Source of the DNA: Elusimicrobiota bacterium
GTDB taxonomy: Bacteria > Elusimicrobiota > Elusimicrobia > UBA1565
Reading direction: 5' to 3'
Assembly (NCBI GenBank): GCA_041660925.1
Contig: JBAZVI010000006.1
Span: forward strand, 124,001-188,000
DNA length: 64,000 nucleotides
In this document: piece by piece, positions 53,984 to 61,232 of the stretch
How the letters are laid out: each line of letters opens with the position of its first letter
How positions within the stretch are numbered: the stretch's first letter is position 1
The notes under the pieces: model-generated
Database searches by the model: none
What the model was told of the DNA's origin: nothing
What the model saw: only the letters and a program-made list of their open reading frames with translations
Program-made: the position numbers and the translations under genes

Positions 53984-54535
53984 CTAATAATAGGAGGGCA
54001 GACGATTAGACAAGGCTTCGAGCGTCTTCCCTTCGGCGTCCTTCTTCGAGAGGACGGGGTCCTGGATGGGCCAGCGGACGGCGAGCTGGGGGTCGTTCCA
54101 GCGGATGCTGACGTCGCTGGCGGGATGGTAGAGGTCGCTGGCCTTGTACTCGACCTGGGCGCGCTCGCTCAGGACGCAGTAGCCGTGGGCGAAGCCCGGC
54201 GGGATGTAGAGCTGGCGGAAGTTCTCGGCGGAGAGCTCGAAGGCCTCCCATTGCCCGAACCAGGGCGAGCCGCGGCGCACGTCGACCGCGACGTCCCAGA
54301 CCTTCCCCTCGACGACGCGCACGAGCTTGCCCTGCATGTGCTCGAGCTGGAGGTGCAGGCCGCGCAGGACGCCCTTCGTCGAGGCCGCGTGGTTGTCCTG
54401 GACGAAGTCGACGGCGATGCCGCCGGCGCGGTACTTCTCGCGCTGGTAGCTCTCCATGAAGAAGCCGCGGGGATCCTTGAAGACGTCGAGTTCGACGAGG
54501 ACGACGCCGGGGATGGAGGTCGTCTGGAACTTCAT
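53984..54535 (-). CDS. rfbC: dTDP-4-dehydrorhamnose 3,5-epimerase
   Basis: This 183-residue RmlC-type cupin contains [32 protein letters not shown] with the catalytic His, [27 protein letters not shown], and [13 protein letters not shown]. It makes dTDP-4-keto-L-rhamnose for surface polysaccharide. The last codons (ending SYY) run into the AT-rich segment. It overlaps rfbA by 4 nt. The rfbB and rfbD partners are not in the window. Confidence 0.96.
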   Translation of the reverse strand: MKFQTTSIPGVVLVELDVFKDPRGFFMESYQREKYRAGGIAVDFVQDNHAASTKGVLRGLHLQLEHMQGKLVRVVEGKVWDVAVDVRRGSPWFGQWEAFELSAENFRQLYIPPGFAHGYCVLSERAQVEYKASDLYHPASDVSIRWNDPQLAVRWPIQDPVLSKKDAEGKTLEALSNRLPSYY

Positions 54536-55398
54536 TTCCCGATAAGACGCAGAAGGTACTGCCCGTACTCGTTCTTGCGCATCGGCTCGGCGAGCTTCTC
54601 GAGCTGGGCGGCGGAGATGTAGCCCAGGCCGTAGGCGATCTCCTCGAGGCAGGCGACCTTGAGCGCCTGGCGCTCCTCGATGACCTGGATGTAGGTCGAG
54701 GCCTGGAGCAGGGCCTCATGGGTCCCGGTGTCGAGCCAGGCGAAGCCGCGCCCGAGCTTCTCGACGTGGAGGTCGCCGCGCTGGAGGTAGACGCGGTTGA
54801 GGTCGGTGATCTCGAGCTCGCCGCGCGGGGAGGGCTTGAGCTCCCGGGCGATGCGCACGACGTCGTTGTCGTAGAAATAGAGTCCGGTGACCGCGTAGGA
54901 GGAGCGGGGCTTCGCCGGCTTCTCCTCGAGCGAGACGGCCCGGCCGTCGGGACCGAACTCGACGACGCCGTAGCGCTGGGGGTCGCGCACCTGATAGGCG
55001 AAGACGGTGGCGCCCTTCTCGCGGGCGGCGGCGCCGAGCAGGGCTTCGGGGAGGCCGTGTCCGTAGAAGATGTTGTCGCCGAGGACGAGGGCGGCGCGCT
55101 CCTTGCCGATGAAGTCCGCCCCGATGTGGAAGGCCTGGGCGAGCCCCTCGGGCTTCGGCTGGGCGGCGTAAGCGAAGCGGACGCCGAGCCACGCGCCGTC
55201 GCCGAGGAGGCGCTTGAAGGAGTCCTGGTCCTCGGGGGTCGTGATGATGAGGATGTCCCGGATGCCCGCGAGCATCAGCGTCGAGACCGGGTAGTAGACC
55301 ATCGGCTTGTCGTAGACCGGGACGAGCTGCTTGCTCAGCGCGCGCGTCAGCGGATAGAGCCGCGTGCCGGAGCCGCCCGCGAGGACGATGCCCTTCAC
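54532..55398 (-). CDS. rfbA: Glucose-1-phosphate thymidylyltransferase
   Basis: This 288-residue RmlA enzyme has the nucleotide-binding [18 protein letters not shown], the signature [34 protein letters not shown], and [16 protein letters not shown]. It activates glucose-1-phosphate to dTDP-glucose, the first step towards dTDP-rhamnose. It overlaps rfbC downstream and the DUF4301 gene upstream by 4 nt each, so the three are one transcript. Confidence 0.97.
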   Translation of the reverse strand: MKGIVLAGGSGTRLYPLTRALSKQLVPVYDKPMVYYPVSTLMLAGIRDILIITTPEDQDSFKRLLGDGAWLGVRFAYAAQPKPEGLAQAFHIGADFIGKERAALVLGDNIFYGHGLPEALLGAAAREKGATVFAYQVRDPQRYGVVEFGPDGRAVSLEEKPAKPRSSYAVTGLYFYDNDVVRIARELKPSPRGELEITDLNRVYLQRGDLHVEKLGRGFAWLDTGTHEALLQASTYIQVIEERQALKVACLEEIAYGLGYISAAQLEKLAEPMRKNEYGQYLLRLIGK

Positions 55399-56915
55399 GC
55401 CTGGTGCCCCTCGCGCAGGAGGTCGGAGAGCGTCTTGACGGGCTGGAAGGTCCAGAGCGGGACCTCCACGAAGAGGGTGATCCAGCGGGCCATGCCGCCG
55501 TTCCAGAGCCCGGGATGCTCGAGCACGCGGATGGGCTGTCCTTCCCAGGTCTTCTCGCTGATGAAAACGGCGGCGGGGTCCTGGAAGCGCTTGAGATTGA
55601 AGGGCTCGCCGAGGTAGTCGCGCAGAGCGCAGACGACGTCGACGGGGTTGAAGTGGGTGGCCGAGGCGTGGACGGCCTTCTGGTCGTCCTTGGGCGCGAC
55701 CTGGGCCCGCTCGACGATCTGAGGCGCCACGCCGTCCTGCCCCTTGACCCAGAAGGGCCCGCCGCCCGGCTCCCCGGTGTTGGGGACGACGCCGCAGACG
55801 CGCAGGGGGCGGTCGAGCCGGTCGATGAGGAAGGCCCGGCGCACCTCGCGGGTGAAGCCGTCCCAGCCCTCGGGACGCGGGATGAAGAGCCGCCGCTCGG
55901 CGAAGCGCAGGGCTTCGTCGAGCGCCGTCTCGTCGGCGGCCTTCGAGTAGATGCGCGCGAGATAGTCGTGGAGCTTCTCCTCGATCTCGACGAGGAGCCC
56001 GGACAGCGCGAGCTTGTAGCGGTTCGACTGCTCCTTCAGGCGGTCGGGGGAGACGTTGTCGATGTTCTTGATGAACACGATGTCGCCCTTGAGCGCGTTG
56101 AGGTTGTCGAGCAGCGCGCCGTGGCCGCCCGGCCAGAAAAGGGGCTTGCCCGAGGGGGTCCGGAAGACCGAGCCGTCGGGAGCGGCGGCCACCGTGTCGG
56201 TCGAGAGCTTCTGCACCGAGAAGGTGACCTCGAAGCGCACGCCCAGGCGCTGCTCGTGCCGGGGAGCCGCCTCGGCGAGGAAGGCTTCGAAGCGCCGGCG
56301 GCTGTCGGGCGGGAGCGTGAAGTGGACGCGGCAGACGTCGGAGCGGTCGCGCACGTAGGCGGCGGCCTCGATGAGGTGCTCCTCGAAGGCCGTGCGCGAG
56401 CCCTCGCCCGCGCGGTGGAAGGAGAGCAGGGCCTTGGGCAGGTCGGCGTAGCCGAGGCCCTTGGGTCCGAGCAGGAGCTCGGCGATCTCGCCGTAGCGCT
56501 TCTCGGCGGCCAGCTTGTCGATGGACTGCCCGGCGCGCTTGGCCTCGTCGCGCAGGGTCCCGTAGAAGGCGAAGCGTGAGACGTCGCGCAGGCAGGCCTC
56601 GGCTTCCTTGAGCTCGGAATCGCTCGGCGCGAGCTCGCCGCGCAGGACCTGAAGGGCGTGGAACATCCGGCTCGCCCGGCCCGAGGCCGGGACGAACTTC
56701 GTCATGCGCCCGGCCAGGCGCGAGCGCTCGGCGCGCTCGACGCAGCGCTCCATCGCCTCGTCGTCGAGCTTGAGGACGCCGTCGCCGGGCGTGCAGGGGC
56801 GGTCGAGCTCGGCATAGCTGGGGCCCCGCGAGAAGAGCTCGAGCTGGCGCGCGAGCTCCGCCTCGGGGATGCCGTGCTCCTGGACCGCTTCCACGTCGCG
56901 TTCGGTCGTCATCAT
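55395..56915 (-). CDS. DUF4301-family protein
   Basis: This 506-residue protein has the early motif [19 protein letters not shown], a phosphate- or nucleotide-loop-like feature typical of DUF4301, and later [31 protein letters not shown] and [21 protein letters not shown]. The GHGAL/IKNIDN pattern recalls sugar-nucleotidyltransferase folds, so sugar activation is possible, but no activity is established. It leads the operon with rfbA and rfbC, which supports a role in surface sugar metabolism. TAAGAT on the minus strand, about 20 nt upstream, is a -10 candidate. Confidence 0.85.
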   Translation of the reverse strand: MMTTERDVEAVQEHGIPEAELARQLELFSRGPSYAELDRPCTPGDGVLKLDDEAMERCVERAERSRLAGRMTKFVPASGRASRMFHALQVLRGELAPSDSELKEAEACLRDVSRFAFYGTLRDEAKRAGQSIDKLAAEKRYGEIAELLLGPKGLGYADLPKALLSFHRAGEGSRTAFEEHLIEAAAYVRDRSDVCRVHFTLPPDSRRRFEAFLAEAAPRHEQRLGVRFEVTFSVQKLSTDTVAAAPDGSVFRTPSGKPLFWPGGHGALLDNLNALKGDIVFIKNIDNVSPDRLKEQSNRYKLALSGLLVEIEEKLHDYLARIYSKAADETALDEALRFAERRLFIPRPEGWDGFTREVRRAFLIDRLDRPLRVCGVVPNTGEPGGGPFWVKGQDGVAPQIVERAQVAPKDDQKAVHASATHFNPVDVVCALRDYLGEPFNLKRFQDPAAVFISEKTWEGQPIRVLEHPGLWNGGMARWITLFVEVPLWTFQPVKTLSDLLREGHQA

Positions 56916-56954
56916 CGCCTCAAGGGCGCTATCTTAGCTTTTTTTCCCCCGTCC

Positions 56955-56984
56955 TTGCGGGTCCCGCCGGAAATCGGCTACAAT
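56955..56984 (+). promoter_or_regulatory. Promoter of tRNA-Phe
   Basis: TTGCGG and TACAAT are separated by 18 nt. The predicted start is about 10 nt before the mature tRNA. Confidence 0.7.
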
Positions 56985-57001
56985 GCCCCGTCGCACATCG
57001 T

Positions 57002-57076
57002 GGCGAGGTAGCTCAGTGGTAGAGCACCGGTCTGAAAAACCGGGTGTCGCTGGTTCGATCCCAGCCCTCGCCACCA
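57002..57076 (+). tRNA. tRNA-Phe (anticodon GAA), CCA encoded
   Basis: A complete cloverleaf: acceptor GGCGAGG/CCTCGCC, D stem GCTC/GAGC, anticodon stem CCGGT/ACCGG with loop CTGAAAA (anticodon GAA at 57034-57036), and T arm GCTGG-TTCGATC-CCAGC. The discriminator is A and CCA is encoded. Confidence 0.96.
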
Positions 57077-57126
57077 CTTTTTCCCCCTCCGATGCCCCTC
57101 CGCCTGAGGCCCTTCGCGGGCGGGAG

Positions 57127-57156
57127 TTGAAAGGTCCCCGCCGTTGGTGCTACGCT
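57127..57156 (+). promoter_or_regulatory. Promoter of the OmpA-like gene
   Basis: TTGAAA and TACGCT are separated by 18 nt. The -10 ends 6 nt before the ATG at 57163, so the message should be nearly leaderless. Confidence 0.65.
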
Positions 57157-57162
57157 GAAGAC

Positions 57163-57681
57163 ATGAAGAGAACCCTCCTCCCCGCTTTCGCGCTCATCCT
57201 CGCACTCCCGCTCGCCGCGCTCGCCAAGCCCATCGTGCAGTTCACGGACCGCGAGGAGAAGGTCTCCGACAAGGAGGTCCTCGCGGCGCAGGAGGAGCTC
57301 GACGAGATCCAGCGCAAGATCTCCAAGAAGGAGATCCCTCCCATCGCCTTCGAGCTCGACTCGGCGACGCTCAAGGAGAGCTCCAAGCGCACCCTCGACA
57401 TGGTCGCCGACCTGATGCTCAAGCATCCCTACCTCAAGCTCATGGTCTTCGGGCACACCTGCGACCTCGGCGGCCCCGAGTACAACAAGAAGCTCTCCAA
57501 GAAGCGCGCCGACGCGGTCAAGGAGTACCTCATCGAGGTCGGGGTCATGGGCGAGTACATCAAGGCCAAGGGCTACGGCCTGGAGAAGCCGGTCGTCCCC
57601 AACGATTCCGAAGAGAACCGCTCCCAGAACCGCCGCGTCGAGCTCTACGTGACGAACCGCTGGTGGCAGAGCGTATACTAG
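57163..57681 (+). CDS. OmpA-family peptidoglycan-binding protein
   Basis: This 172-residue protein has a signal peptide (MKRTLLPAFALILALPLAALA) and an OmpA C-terminal domain: IAFELDSATLKESSKRTLDMVADLM, VFGHTCDLGGPEYNKKLSKKRADAVKEYLIEVGV, and ENRSQNRRVELYV. Asp and Arg residues that bind diaminopimelate are in place. There is no barrel and no lipobox, so it is a periplasmic soluble protein tethering to the wall. A perfect palindrome follows directly after the stop. Confidence 0.93.
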   Translation: MKRTLLPAFALILALPLAALAKPIVQFTDREEKVSDKEVLAAQEELDEIQRKISKKEIPPIAFELDSATLKESSKRTLDMVADLMLKHPYLKLMVFGHTCDLGGPEYNKKLSKKRADAVKEYLIEVGVMGEYIKAKGYGLEKPVVPNDSEENRSQNRRVELYVTNRWWQSVY

Positions 57682-57682
57682 C

Positions 57683-57710
57683 GCGGGAATTCTGTACGAG
57701 AATTCCCGCG
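57683..57710 (+). terminator. Palindrome after the OmpA-like gene
   Basis: CGCGGGAATTCT and AGAATTCCCGCG pair around a short GTACG-type loop, starting 2 nt after the stop. There is no U-tract. It is related in sequence (GGGAATTC/GAATTCCC) to small palindromes near 42130 and 27152. Confidence 0.55.
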
Positions 57711-57751
57711 GCAGTCTCGGGGAAGCTGTTCCCGGCGACTGGGATGACTTA

Positions 57752-58363
57752 ATGAAGCCTCCCCCGAAAAACGCGGGACGACGGGATTCCCCCGCTCCTT
57801 TCAGACGATGGGGAGTCCCCGCGTTTTTCGGACTGTCCCTGGCGGCCGCCTGCGCGACCCCGCCGCCGGCGCCGCCGAGACCGCCCGCGCGCGCCGTCGA
57901 CGCCGCCTGCTCCAACGCGCTCTACGCGTTCACCTGCCGCCCTCCCGCCGGCTTCATCGTCACCCAGCAGGGACCGGGGCCGGGCACCGTGCTGACCCTC
58001 GCGCGGCGCGCGCTCGCCGCCGCCGACGAGGGCCCGGGCCTGCGCCTGCGCGTCGTCCCGATGAAGGGGCAGCCCTTCGCCGGCTTCGTGGAATCGAAGG
58101 TCGTCGACGCCCTGCGCCGCGCTCCCGGGGCCTCGGACCTCGAGGTGCGCCCCGCGCGCATCGGAGGCTTCGACGGGCGGGAAGTGCGCGTGCTCCGGAG
58201 CTACGAGAGCGGCAAGGTCGCGTGGAGGATCTTCTGCTTCCGCCGGGGAGGCGACGCCTTCCTCCTCGAGTTCACCCTCCCCGAGACCGCCCGCGTCGAA
58301 CCCGGGACCGACCCATTAGGGGACTTCCTAGGTTCCCTACGCTTCCATCAGGGGTCCCACTAG
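57752..58363 (+). CDS. Putative lipoprotein of unknown function
   Basis: This 203-residue protein has a basic N-terminus (RRDSPAPFRRW), a hydrophobic stretch and a lipobox-like LAAAC at ~residue 34. The mature part has an alternating strand/helix pattern (GFIVTQQGPGPGTVLTLARR, LRLRVVPMKGQPFAGFVESKVVDAL, VRVLRSYESGKVAWRIFCFRRGGDAFLLEFTLP) resembling small DUF1795/PsbP-like folds. The first ~27 codons overlap a long inverted repeat (57764-57831), so the true start could be different or the N-terminus may have been created by insertion of that palindrome. Confidence 0.6.
   Translation: MKPPPKNAGRRDSPAPFRRWGVPAFFGLSLAAACATPPPAPPRPPARAVDAACSNALYAFTCRPPAGFIVTQQGPGPGTVLTLARRALAAADEGPGLRLRVVPMKGQPFAGFVESKVVDALRRAPGASDLEVRPARIGGFDGREVRVLRSYESGKVAWRIFCFRRGGDAFLLEFTLPETARVEPGTDPLGDFLGSLRFHQGSH
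57764..57831. repeat. Inverted repeat across the 5' end of the lipoprotein gene
   Basis: CCGAAAAACGCGGGAC and GTCCCCGCGTTTTTCGG pair as 16-bp arms with one bulged base, about 35 nt apart. GGGATTCCC and GGGGAGTCCCC lie between or beside them. Confidence 0.65.
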
Positions 58364-58387
58364 GCTTTCCCTATTGAGAGAGAAAAC

Positions 58388-58412
58388 AGAAGGCCCGCCG
58401 AAGCGGGCCTCC
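58388..58412 (+). terminator. Imperfect intrinsic terminator
   Basis: AGAAGGCCCGC-cgaa-GCGGGCCTCCT lies 24 nt after the lipoprotein stop. It is the third occurrence of the AGAAGGCCCGC core; here the 3' arm has a mismatch. Confidence 0.7.
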
Positions 58413-58442
58413 TAGATTGTAGTGTCCCCCCCCTCTGTCGCA

Positions 58443-58602
58443 CCCCGCGCAAAAGCGCGGGGCTGAAGCCCTCGCGAGAGAGGGAGTTTGCTCGCTCGGG
58501 TGCTCCCCAAGGGGGCTCCGCCCCCTATGGCGCCGTCGGGACGCTTGCGCGTCCCGGGACGGCTGTTACCCCCGCGTAAGGTGCGGCGGACCATGCCGCC
58601 GC
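58443..58602. repeat. Cluster of short hairpins
   Basis: Successive palindromes: CCCCGCGC/GCGCGGGG (58443-58462), CCCTC/GAGGG (58469-58484), GGGGG/CCCCC (58511-58525), GGGACGC/GCGTCCC (58538-58555, extended by CCGTC/GACGG), and GCGGCGG/CCGCCGC (58583-58602). No coding frame is convincing. It could be a structured RNA or a pile-up of repeats. Confidence 0.6.
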
Positions 58603-58611
58603 GTACGAATA

Positions 58612-58638
58612 CCTCCCCCGCAGGGGAGGCAATAAGGA
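58612..58638. repeat. GC-rich intergenic palindrome, copy 7
   Basis: CCTCCCC-cgca-GGGGAGGCAATAAGG matches the copy at 52090 in the core and most of the right flank. It ends 10 nt before the transglycosylase stop. Confidence 0.65.
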
Positions 58639-58648
58639 ATAACGTCTC

Positions 58649-59506
58649 CTAAACGGTCCGCTCCTCGCTCGCGCGCGATATCCAGTCGCCCATCTCGGTG
58701 GCGAACTCCGAGACCTTGGACCGATAATAGAGAAGGACCTTCCGGATGTAGTCGCGGATCTGCCGGGGACAGCGCTCGCGGTACAGGAAGCGCGGCCCCG
58801 CGTTGTACGCGGCCAGCACGCGCTGGACCACCCACATCGGCGCCCGCAGGGCCGCCGTGCAGCGGACCCGCTCGGCGCGCAGGACCCGGGAGAACAGCTG
58901 CGCAAGGTAGGCGGCGCCGGCCCGGATGTTGCTCTCGGGGTCGAAGAGCATCCCCCGGGAGACCCCCATCTCCCGGGCCGTGCGGGGCATGAGCTGCATC
59001 AGGCCCAGCGCTCCGGCCGGTGAGACCGCTTTCCGATAGAACTCGGACTCGGCGGCGATGACCGCTTTGACCAGGCGAGGGTCGAGCCCGTAGCGGTCCG
59101 CGTAGCGGAGGATCAGCTCGTTGTAGCGGTCGGTCTTCTTTGGACGCGCCTCCAGTCGGCGGAAGGTCCGCTGGTACTCGGGAGGAGGCGGGAGGGTCGG
59201 CAGGTCGACGAGGAGCGGCCGCTCCGTCTCCTCGAAGCGCCGCAGACGCTCGGCGCCCCCGATCGGACGGGGGCCGATGACCCCGAGCCGGATGTCGACG
59301 CCCGCCGCCCCGTTCAGGTCCGCGCGCGCTTCGGCGCGGTCGAACATGCGAGGGAGCTGGGACGCGCGGACGGCGCCCCCCCCGTCGTAGAACGCGGCGG
59401 CGGCGCCCAGGAGCGGCGGCGCGGACGCGGCGCCGCTCTCCGCCCGCGCGAGGAGCGCGGGGGCGAGGAACGCCGGCAGGCAGAGGACGAACGCGGTTCG
59501 ACGCAT
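58649..59506 (-). CDS. Lytic transglycosylase (SLT domain)
   Basis: This 285-residue protein starts at 59506 (MRRTAFVLCLPAFLAPALLARA); ATG 59518, four codons upstream, is also possible. After the signal peptide, a linker of ~100 residues includes LPRMFDRAEA, loosely like the RxFDG leader motif seen elsewhere. The C-terminal goose-lysozyme-like domain has the catalytic Glu in LVKAVIAAESEFYRKAVSPAGALGLMQLMP, plus FDPESNIRAGAAYLAQLF and VLAAYNAGP. It cleaves peptidoglycan glycan strands in the periplasm. Confidence 0.93.
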   Translation of the reverse strand: MRRTAFVLCLPAFLAPALLARAESGAASAPPLLGAAAAFYDGGGAVRASQLPRMFDRAEARADLNGAAGVDIRLGVIGPRPIGGAERLRRFEETERPLLVDLPTLPPPPEYQRTFRRLEARPKKTDRYNELILRYADRYGLDPRLVKAVIAAESEFYRKAVSPAGALGLMQLMPRTAREMGVSRGMLFDPESNIRAGAAYLAQLFSRVLRAERVRCTAALRAPMWVVQRVLAAYNAGPRFLYRERCPRQIRDYIRKVLLYYRSKVSEFATEMGDWISRASEERTV

Positions 59507-59580
59507 GTCTCCATCCATGATGAATCCAGAGGGGCTCGACTCGGCGGGATCCCGTTCCACGCGGAACGGAAAGGTCGGGG

Positions 59581-59610
59581 ATTATATCGCAGCGGACGCC
59601 GCGATTACAA
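59581..59610 (-). promoter_or_regulatory. Promoter of the lytic transglycosylase gene
   Basis: On the minus strand TTGTAA (forward 59605-59610) and TATAAT (forward 59581-59586) are separated by 18 nt. The leader of ~70 nt contains a CCGTTCC/GGAACGG hairpin. Confidence 0.75.
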
Positions 59611-59631
59611 ATCCTCGTCGGAAGGCGGGGG

Positions 59632-60324
59632 TCAGCGTTCCCGGACGAACGCTTCCACGGTGCGGCGGACGAGGCGGTTCTTCACCGGCCGGTTCGGGGT
59701 GAAATACGCGTTCCCGATCATGTAGAGGTCCTCGCCGAGGACCTTCGGGTTCTTCAGCCGGACCGGGGCGGCGCAGGCGCGCGTGCAGGGAGCGGAGTTG
59801 AACGCCTTCATGTGCGGGCAGTAGCGCGAGGTCGAACGGAAGCGCCAGGGCGCGTGGTAATGGACCGCTCCCTTGAAGCCGGAGAGCTTCTTGAGCACGT
59901 CCTCACAGTCGGCCTCCGCCCCTGCGATGCCGTACTCCCGGCAGAAGGCGTTGAGGAAGGCCTTGTCCATGCGGGCGATCTCCCAGACGATGAGCCGGCC
60001 CAGCACGGGGCGGGCCCGTCCGCGGTACTTCCGCTGCAGCATGCGCAGGAGCCCCCAGTCGTTGACCACGATCTCGAAGTCCTTCTGCCGGCCCAGGTGC
60101 CGCTCGAGGAGGTCCGAGGCCCTCTCAAGACCCCGTTCGCTCAGGATGGAGGTGACGGTGACGACGCGGCCCGGGAAGAGGGCGGCGAGCCGCTTGTAGT
60201 CGGCGGGGGAGGGCAGCTTGTTCTCGCAGAACTCCCCGCCGAGGTAGACGGCGTCGTAGCCCTTCAGCCGCTCGGCCGTGACGAGGCGGAGCTCAGAGGG
60301 AGCTAAAGATATAGTTCTTTCCAT
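59632..60324 (-). CDS. U32-peptidase-like companion protein
   Basis: This 230-residue protein has TIM-barrel-like alternation (YDAVYLGGEFCENKLPS, GRVVTVTSILSERGLERASDLLE, FEIVVNDWGLLRML) similar to U32-family proteins, with a cysteine-rich late segment (RYCPHMKAFNSAPCTRACAAP) that could bind an Fe-S cluster. It begins inside the preceding U32 gene (32-nt overlap), so the two are translationally coupled and may form a heterodimer, as the U32 proteins UbiU and UbiV do. Substrate unknown. Confidence 0.7.
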   Translation of the reverse strand: MERTISLAPSELRLVTAERLKGYDAVYLGGEFCENKLPSPADYKRLAALFPGRVVTVTSILSERGLERASDLLERHLGRQKDFEIVVNDWGLLRMLQRKYRGRARPVLGRLIVWEIARMDKAFLNAFCREYGIAGAEADCEDVLKKLSGFKGAVHYHAPWRFRSTSRYCPHMKAFNSAPCTRACAAPVRLKNPKVLGEDLYMIGNAYFTPNRPVKNRLVRRTVEAFVRER

Positions 60325-61192
60325 AGTTCTGGGCCTGCATCGCCGCGCGCGCGCCTTCGTAGAGGAACAGGTCCTTCGTGATCCCCTTCTCCAGCAGCTT
60401 CACGATGTAGACCGTCTTGTTGAAGACTTCGATGACTTCCTGGATGTTGGGCCCTCGCGCGACCTTCATCATGTCGGCGCCGAGATGATAGAGGTCGTAG
60501 AGCGTGGACAGCAGCCAGCGCGTGTCCGGCATCGGCATCCGGTAGGTCTCCCCCCCCGGGCGCATCAGGTCGGACTGGCAGGTGAAGGGACGCGGCGCCT
60601 TGCCCGGCACGATCTCCTGGCCGCAGGGACACCACATGGAGCAGAGCGGGTTGAGGTTCACCTCGTAGAAGAGCGGCAGGCAGAAGATCTCGATCTCGAC
60701 GCCCCCGCGGTCCTTGAAGAGCGGCGCGGCCTCCTCGGGGGTGAGCTGCTGGGGCAGGACGATCCGCGAGATGCCCCGCTCCCGGAAGAAGGCGAGCGAG
60801 CCGCTGTTGAAGCAGAGGGCGAGGGTGCTGAGGGTGAAATGGGTCCGCAGCCCCTTCCTGCGGAAGTAGTCCAGGATGGCCATGTCCCGGACGATGACCC
60901 CGTCGATGCCGCGCTCCACGAGGGCGGCGGCGGTCCGCGCGGCCTTCGGGAAGTCCTTATGCGGGAAGATGTCGTTGGCCACGAGGAAGGCCTTCTTCCC
61001 CAGGGAGTGGGCGACGTCGATGGTGCGGTGGATGTCCGAGAGCGAGCCGTAGTTCTCGGCCTTCACGCCGTGGTTGGGCACCTGGGGGATGCCGCAGTAG
61101 ACCTCGTCGGCCCCGCGCGTGAGGAAGTACTCGGCTTCCCGGTGGTTGCGGACGCCGACGGTGAGGCCCATGCGCTTTCGGACTTTCTTCAT
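60293..61192 (-). CDS. U32-family peptidase/hydroxylase-like protein
   Basis: This 299-residue U32 family protein has GADEVYCGIPQVPNHGVKAENYGSL, AFLVANDIFPHKDF, GVIVRDMAILDYFRR, and ISRIVLPQQLTPEEA. A C-terminal Cys set (IEIFCLPLFYEVNLNPLCSMWCPCGQE, PFTCQSD) matches the Fe-S ligands of U32 proteins such as RlhA, TrhP and UbiU/V, which hydroxylate RNA or quinones. Candidate -10 TATTAT lies ~17 nt upstream. It is paired with the coupled gene downstream. Confidence 0.88.
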   Translation of the reverse strand: MKKVRKRMGLTVGVRNHREAEYFLTRGADEVYCGIPQVPNHGVKAENYGSLSDIHRTIDVAHSLGKKAFLVANDIFPHKDFPKAARTAAALVERGIDGVIVRDMAILDYFRRKGLRTHFTLSTLALCFNSGSLAFFRERGISRIVLPQQLTPEEAAPLFKDRGGVEIEIFCLPLFYEVNLNPLCSMWCPCGQEIVPGKAPRPFTCQSDLMRPGGETYRMPMPDTRWLLSTLYDLYHLGADMMKVARGPNIQEVIEVFNKTVYIVKLLEKGITKDLFLYEGARAAMQAQNYGKNYIFSSL

Positions 61193-61232
61193 GCTCCCTC
61201 GCCCCTAAATAATAGCATGGGCGCAGCCCCTC

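Noticed and set aside
58412..58594. Small minus-strand open frame of 60 codons in the hairpin cluster
   Set aside because: It is produced by palindromic GC-rich DNA, lacks a ribosome binding site and has a composition typical of mis-called repeat peptides.
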